DNA from: Spirochaetota bacterium | GTDB taxonomy: Bacteria; Spirochaetota; UBA4802; JAGODF01 | Assembly (NCBI GenBank): GCA_029974015.1 | Contig: JARKUF010000010.1 | Location: forward strand, 62,001-126,000 | DNA: 64,000 bases | Reading direction: 5' to 3' | Part shown: piece after piece, positions 61,357 through 64,000 of the stretch | Layout: each line of letters opens with the position of its first letter | Position numbering within the stretch: the first letter of the stretch is position 1 | Position numbers and translations under genes: made by a program | The notes under the pieces: model-generated | What the model was told of the DNA's origin: nothing | Seen by the model: only the letters and a program-made list of their open reading frames with translations | Database searches by the model: none

Positions 61357-61860
61357 ATGAAACCGTATAAAATCGATCAGACCGGGGCGGACCTCCTGGA
61401 AATTCTGTCCGCCGATTCAAAAATCTCCACGGAGGATATCGCCCGACAGCTCAACATCTCCGTCGACAGGGTGAAAAAATATATCTCCCGCCTGGAAAAG
61501 GACCGCATCATCCTCAAATACAAGACCCTGATTAACTGGGAGCGGATCAAAAACGACGAGGTACGGGCCCTCATTGAGGTGAAAGTGACGCCGGAGCGGG
61601 GCGTAGGATTCGATTCTATTGCGGAGAGCATCTACCGCTTTCCCGAAGTCTCGTCGGTGTACCTCCTTTCCGGGAGCTACGACCTCCTGGTGCAGGTAGA
61701 AGGCCCCAACCTCCGGGAAGTGTCCTTCTTCGTGTCTGAGAAACTGGCCACCATTAAAAACGTCCAATCCACAGTGACTCACTTCCTCTTAAAAAAGTAC
61801 AAGGAGGACGGGGAACCGATGGTAGAGTTTCAAGAGCCCAAACGCCTCCCCATTACCTGA
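61357..61860 (+). CDS. Lrp/AsnC-family transcriptional regulator
   Basis: A 167-residue regulator. The N-terminal helix-turn-helix (DLLEILSADSKISTEDIARQ, LNISVDRVKKYISRLEKDRI) is followed by a RAM effector domain (VRALIEVKVTPERGVGFDSI, SSVYLLSGSYDLLVQVEGP). Such proteins sense amino acids. The C-terminus is longer than usual (KKYKEDGEPMVEFQEPKRL). It is divergent from the amidohydrolase, so the intergenic 61170-61356 may contain shared regulatory sites. I see no clear operator there. Confidence 0.9.
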   Translation: MKPYKIDQTGADLLEILSADSKISTEDIARQLNISVDRVKKYISRLEKDRIILKYKTLINWERIKNDEVRALIEVKVTPERGVGFDSIAESIYRFPEVSSVYLLSGSYDLLVQVEGPNLREVSFFVSEKLATIKNVQSTVTHFLLKKYKEDGEPMVEFQEPKRLPIT

Positions 61861-62104
61861 CCGTACTCTGGTTTTATTAAGTTTGCCTTAAGTCATTCCG
61901 CCAGCAAAAAGCGGCGGATATTCCCACCGAAAACGGAGAGGGGTGAAACCTTTTCGTGTTTTTTCAATTAATGTATTTACTTTTTTCCCCGATAGTAGTA
62001 CTAAGTGGCCTAACGAGACATACTCCGGCCGAGCGGGAAAAGCCGGTAGAAAGCATCCTCGGCGATTCCCGAAAAACGCGTGAATGCGCCGCCTATATCA
62101 GCCA

Positions 62105-62914
62105 ATGAAAACAATGCCGGCCTACAGGAAAAGCACCCTCAATGGATTGTGCGCCCTCCTGGTACTCTTGACCATAGGGTCTTTCGCGTCCTGCGGCAGA
62201 AAAATCACCCGCGACTACGGACCCGACGGCGCACTGAAGGGAATGTATTTCCGCGGCGACGATGGCGCGGAGTACCGGATCTCCTTCGACCACGACGCCC
62301 GTCAGCGCAACATCGCCATACGGAAAACCCGCCTACCGGAAGGAAAAGCCGTCATGGAGATGAAGGTCAAGTATTCCGCCAACGAACGCATAACCTTCAT
62401 TTCCCGGAGCGCCCTCATGTCGCCGGACTCGACGACGAGGGAAGTTGAATACAATTCCTTTTCCTACGCGAAATCAGGGCAGGTGACCCGGATAGAGACC
62501 TCGTTTAAAAGCTCCTACAGCATCTCGAAATACAACACCGCCCTCATCACCACGCGCTACCAGTATAGCGGAGGCAATATTTCCACAATCATCGAGGACG
62601 GGGGCACATACAGGAAGACAATGAAACTCACCTGGGACGGAAACGTCCCGGCGGTAATGGAATACGGGCTCCTTTCCTTCAACTGGCAGAACAAAACGTA
62701 CCAACAAAAAAAGCAGATTGAATTTTACTTCAGCGGCGGCGAACCGAAAAAGGCCGTAGACAGAAAGAGCAATGTCACAGTGACATCGGCAAAGTCCGTA
62801 TCGGCCCTTTATACGGGGGAAGGAGCGGGAAGGCCCCTATTCAGGGTCCTCTATGGCGTGGGATACAAGGACTTCCTGGAAAATGCCGAGCGCCTCCTCG
62901 TCGTCGGCAAATGA
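62105..62914 (+). CDS. Lipoprotein, unknown function
   Basis: A protein of about 269 residues with a lipoprotein signal (LLTIGSFASC). It is all beta, with DYGPDGALKGMYFRGDDGAE, EMKVKYSANERITFIS, TRYQYSGGNISTIIEDGGTY and WQNKTYQQKKQIEFYF. The repeated Tyr/Ser strands resemble Rhs or YD-repeat-like beta sheets, but no domain is certain. Starts at 62105 and 62084 are both weak; 62105 gives the better signal peptide. The 245 bases upstream (61861-62104) hold no gene. Confidence 0.65.
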   Translation: MKTMPAYRKSTLNGLCALLVLLTIGSFASCGRKITRDYGPDGALKGMYFRGDDGAEYRISFDHDARQRNIAIRKTRLPEGKAVMEMKVKYSANERITFISRSALMSPDSTTREVEYNSFSYAKSGQVTRIETSFKSSYSISKYNTALITTRYQYSGGNISTIIEDGGTYRKTMKLTWDGNVPAVMEYGLLSFNWQNKTYQQKKQIEFYFSGGEPKKAVDRKSNVTVTSAKSVSALYTGEGAGRPLFRVLYGVGYKDFLENAERLLVVGK

Positions 62915-62919
62915 TCCCT

Positions 62920-63378
62920 TCACCGGAGGTTCCGGTGAAGAAACGTAATTTCCTCGTTCACCATAACCAGCCCGTACATCCCCTGTAACGCCGGCCCCGG
63001 GTTGAACAGGACCGGATCGCCCAACTCCAGGTACTTACGGTGGGTGTGTCCGAAGAGGACCACGGAACAGCGCTGAACCCGCGCCTCCTCACGCAATCCG
63101 GTAAAACTTTGATGGGCGCCCTGGACGTCTCCGTGTACAACCAAAAACCTGCGGCCGCGGATATCCTCCGCAACGAGGCGCCGGCGGGCAATGCCCTTCC
63201 CCAGGTCCATATTGCCCGATACCCCAATGGTCCCTACGAGGGGCATTATGGCAATGTGATTCAAGTCTTTGACGCCATCGCCGCAGTGGACCAGATACTC
63301 GAAGGGCGTTTCCGCCGCTAAGATTGAATTGAGGATCGGTATATTGCCATGGCTGTCGGCGACGACAACTATCTTCAT
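62920..63378 (-). CDS. YfcE/MJ0936-type metallophosphoesterase
   Basis: The 152-residue enzyme has the calcineurin-like phosphoesterase motifs in order: VVADSHGN, HCGDGV, GNMD, VVHGD and FGHTHRKYL. These are the metal ligands of the YfcE/MJ0936 subgroup, which hydrolyses phosphodiesters. The substrate is unknown. ATG 63378 follows GGGGGAC and gives a family-typical start (MKIVVVADSHG). It converges on the lipoprotein gene. Confidence 0.9.
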   Translation of the reverse strand: MKIVVVADSHGNIPILNSILAAETPFEYLVHCGDGVKDLNHIAIMPLVGTIGVSGNMDLGKGIARRRLVAEDIRGRRFLVVHGDVQGAHQSFTGLREEARVQRCSVVLFGHTHRKYLELGDPVLFNPGPALQGMYGLVMVNEEITFLHRNLR

Positions 63379-63398
63379 GAGTCCCCCCAACTAATCCA

Positions 63399-63470
63399 GG
63401 GCAGTCACAAAAACTACGATTTCCGCCCGACGAAGGCGGGCGGGAAAACATAATTTTTAGAGATTGCCCA
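63399..63470. repeat. Dispersed palindromic element copy
   Basis: GGGCAGTCACAAAAACT at the left and TTTTTAGAGATTGCCC at the right are outer arms (7 of 8 terminal bases paired). Inside is the CCGCCCGACGAAGGCGGGCGG hairpin seen at 37981-38001. Confidence 0.7.
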
Positions 63471-63493
63471 AAATGCTATTTAGAGCGTCCTTG

Positions 63494-63526
63494 TTATGTA
63501 AAAAAGAACCTCCTTTTTTTACATAA
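63494..63526. terminator. A/T-rich hairpin
   Basis: TTATGTAAAAAAG pairs with CTTTTTTTACATAA (one extra T) around AACCTC. It could be a terminator or a regulator site before the truncated gene. Confidence 0.4.
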
Positions 63527-63625
63527 TGGTAAAAAAAGTGTTGCGGAAATTATTTATGAGTATAACATAAACTGCGGTTCTATAAAACTTCGCTTTATAC
63601 TGCGTCCCCGGAGGAACTAATCTGA

Positions 63626-64000
63626 ATGATACAGTGCAGCCCAGAGATTCAAGTCCAGGAAGAAACAGTTCTATGCCACAAATGCGGCAGGGAGCTCAAC
63701 ATCGTCAATGCCGCGATCTCCGAGGCGACCGAAGACGCCATCTACATCTGCTTCGGGACATTGAAACAGAAAATTTTCGTATACGGCAAGTACTCTGAAA
63801 CGCCCTATGGCGCGCCAGTGCTCGTACGACAGTACTCGAAAGACGAATGCGATGAAAAACTCTGTGAAGCTGACATCAGGGCGTTCTTATCAGAACGCGG
63901 CGAAACGGAGTATTCCCGCCTGCTGAACTGCCACAGGGGAAGAATGGAATGCACCATCCTCTCCAGGGAGCTCGTCCAAAAAAGAAAGGACGATCTCGCC
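63626..64000 (+). CDS. Truncated zinc-finger-containing protein at window edge
   Basis: An open frame of 125 codons runs off the right end. It opens MIQCSPEIQVQEETVLCHKC and continues with GRELNIVNAAISEA, EDAIYICFGTLK and LNCHRGRMECTIL. The N-terminal CxxC suggests a zinc site, but its partner cysteines are uncertain. GGAGGAACTAATCTGA lies directly upstream of ATG 63626, which supports the start. The family is unknown because only the N-terminus is present. Confidence 0.6.
   Translation, partial: MIQCSPEIQVQEETVLCHKCGRELNIVNAAISEATEDAIYICFGTLKQKIFVYGKYSETPYGAPVLVRQYSKDECDEKLCEADIRAFLSERGETEYSRLLNCHRGRMECTILSRELVQKRKDDLA

Overview
The window reads as a chromosomal segment of an anaerobic bacterium with an outer membrane, most likely a member of the Spirochaetota. 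The assignment is an inference. It rests on a long N-terminally membrane-anchored coiled-coil protein that matches my recollection of the spirochaete SpiroCoCo family (38265-40493), on an abundance of lipoproteins with spirochaete-like lipoboxes, and on several outer-membrane beta-barrel proteins. Most of the window is GC-rich. AT-rich patches at 812-2258, 11340-12700 and 14630-14967 look acquired or decayed. I found no rRNA, tRNA, CRISPR array or complete insertion sequence.

Layout. Positions 1-3000 are a decayed, accessory stretch: a broken membrane-protein gene, two IS66-type fragments and two AT-rich genes. Positions 3030-9267 form one forward operon resembling the MinD/Mrp/NifX (orange-protein) clusters of anaerobes: a DUF134 regulator with a well-formed promoter and palindrome, two NifX-like proteins, two ferredoxin-MinD ATPases, an Mrp ATPase, an MBL-fold enzyme, a TsaA/TrmO-like protein and a zinc-ribbon protein. 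Next come a bacterioferritin-like protein and an AhpC-type peroxiredoxin whose peroxidatic cysteine codon is an in-frame TGA followed by a SECIS-like hairpin: a probable selenoprotein (9985-10716). Then follow a gamma-carbonic-anhydrase-like protein, a wHTH remnant and a membrane diguanylate cyclase.

Positions 12966-28534 encode a surface or secretion locus: a TolB/CsgG-like barrel protein, a FecR-domain lipoprotein, two giant repeat lipoproteins (about 1640 and 1770 residues) and two beta-barrel proteins. On the minus strand at 28891-31209 lie fur with a clear promoter and Fur box, a DUF5320 protein, a ferredoxin remnant, a Gly-rich zinc-ribbon protein and a DUF89 phosphatase. Positions 31563-34661 carry a sulfur/redox group: CoA-disulfide reductase-rhodanese and two small membrane proteins. 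After that are a lipoprotein-like 7TM AraC regulator, smpB, the SpiroCoCo protein, DedA, a phospholipase-D-like lipoprotein, rpiB, a LamG protein, a NUDIX hydrolase and an acyltransferase-hydrolase fusion.

Positions 49032-56588 (minus strand) hold comFB-like, lon, panB-folK-dnaC-like, a pentaheme cytochrome lipoprotein and a cold-shock gene. Positions 56868-64000 hold aroA-aroH, an exported SAM methyltransferase, a six-repeat lipoprotein, an N-formylglutamate amidohydrolase-like protein, an Lrp regulator, a lipoprotein, a YfcE-type phosphodiesterase and a truncated gene at the edge.

A family of short palindromic elements (copies near 12882, 14826, 30658, 31403, 37881, 38032, 58636 and 63399) is scattered through intergenic regions; the copy at 37881-38031 has 21-bp terminal inverted repeats and looks like a MITE.
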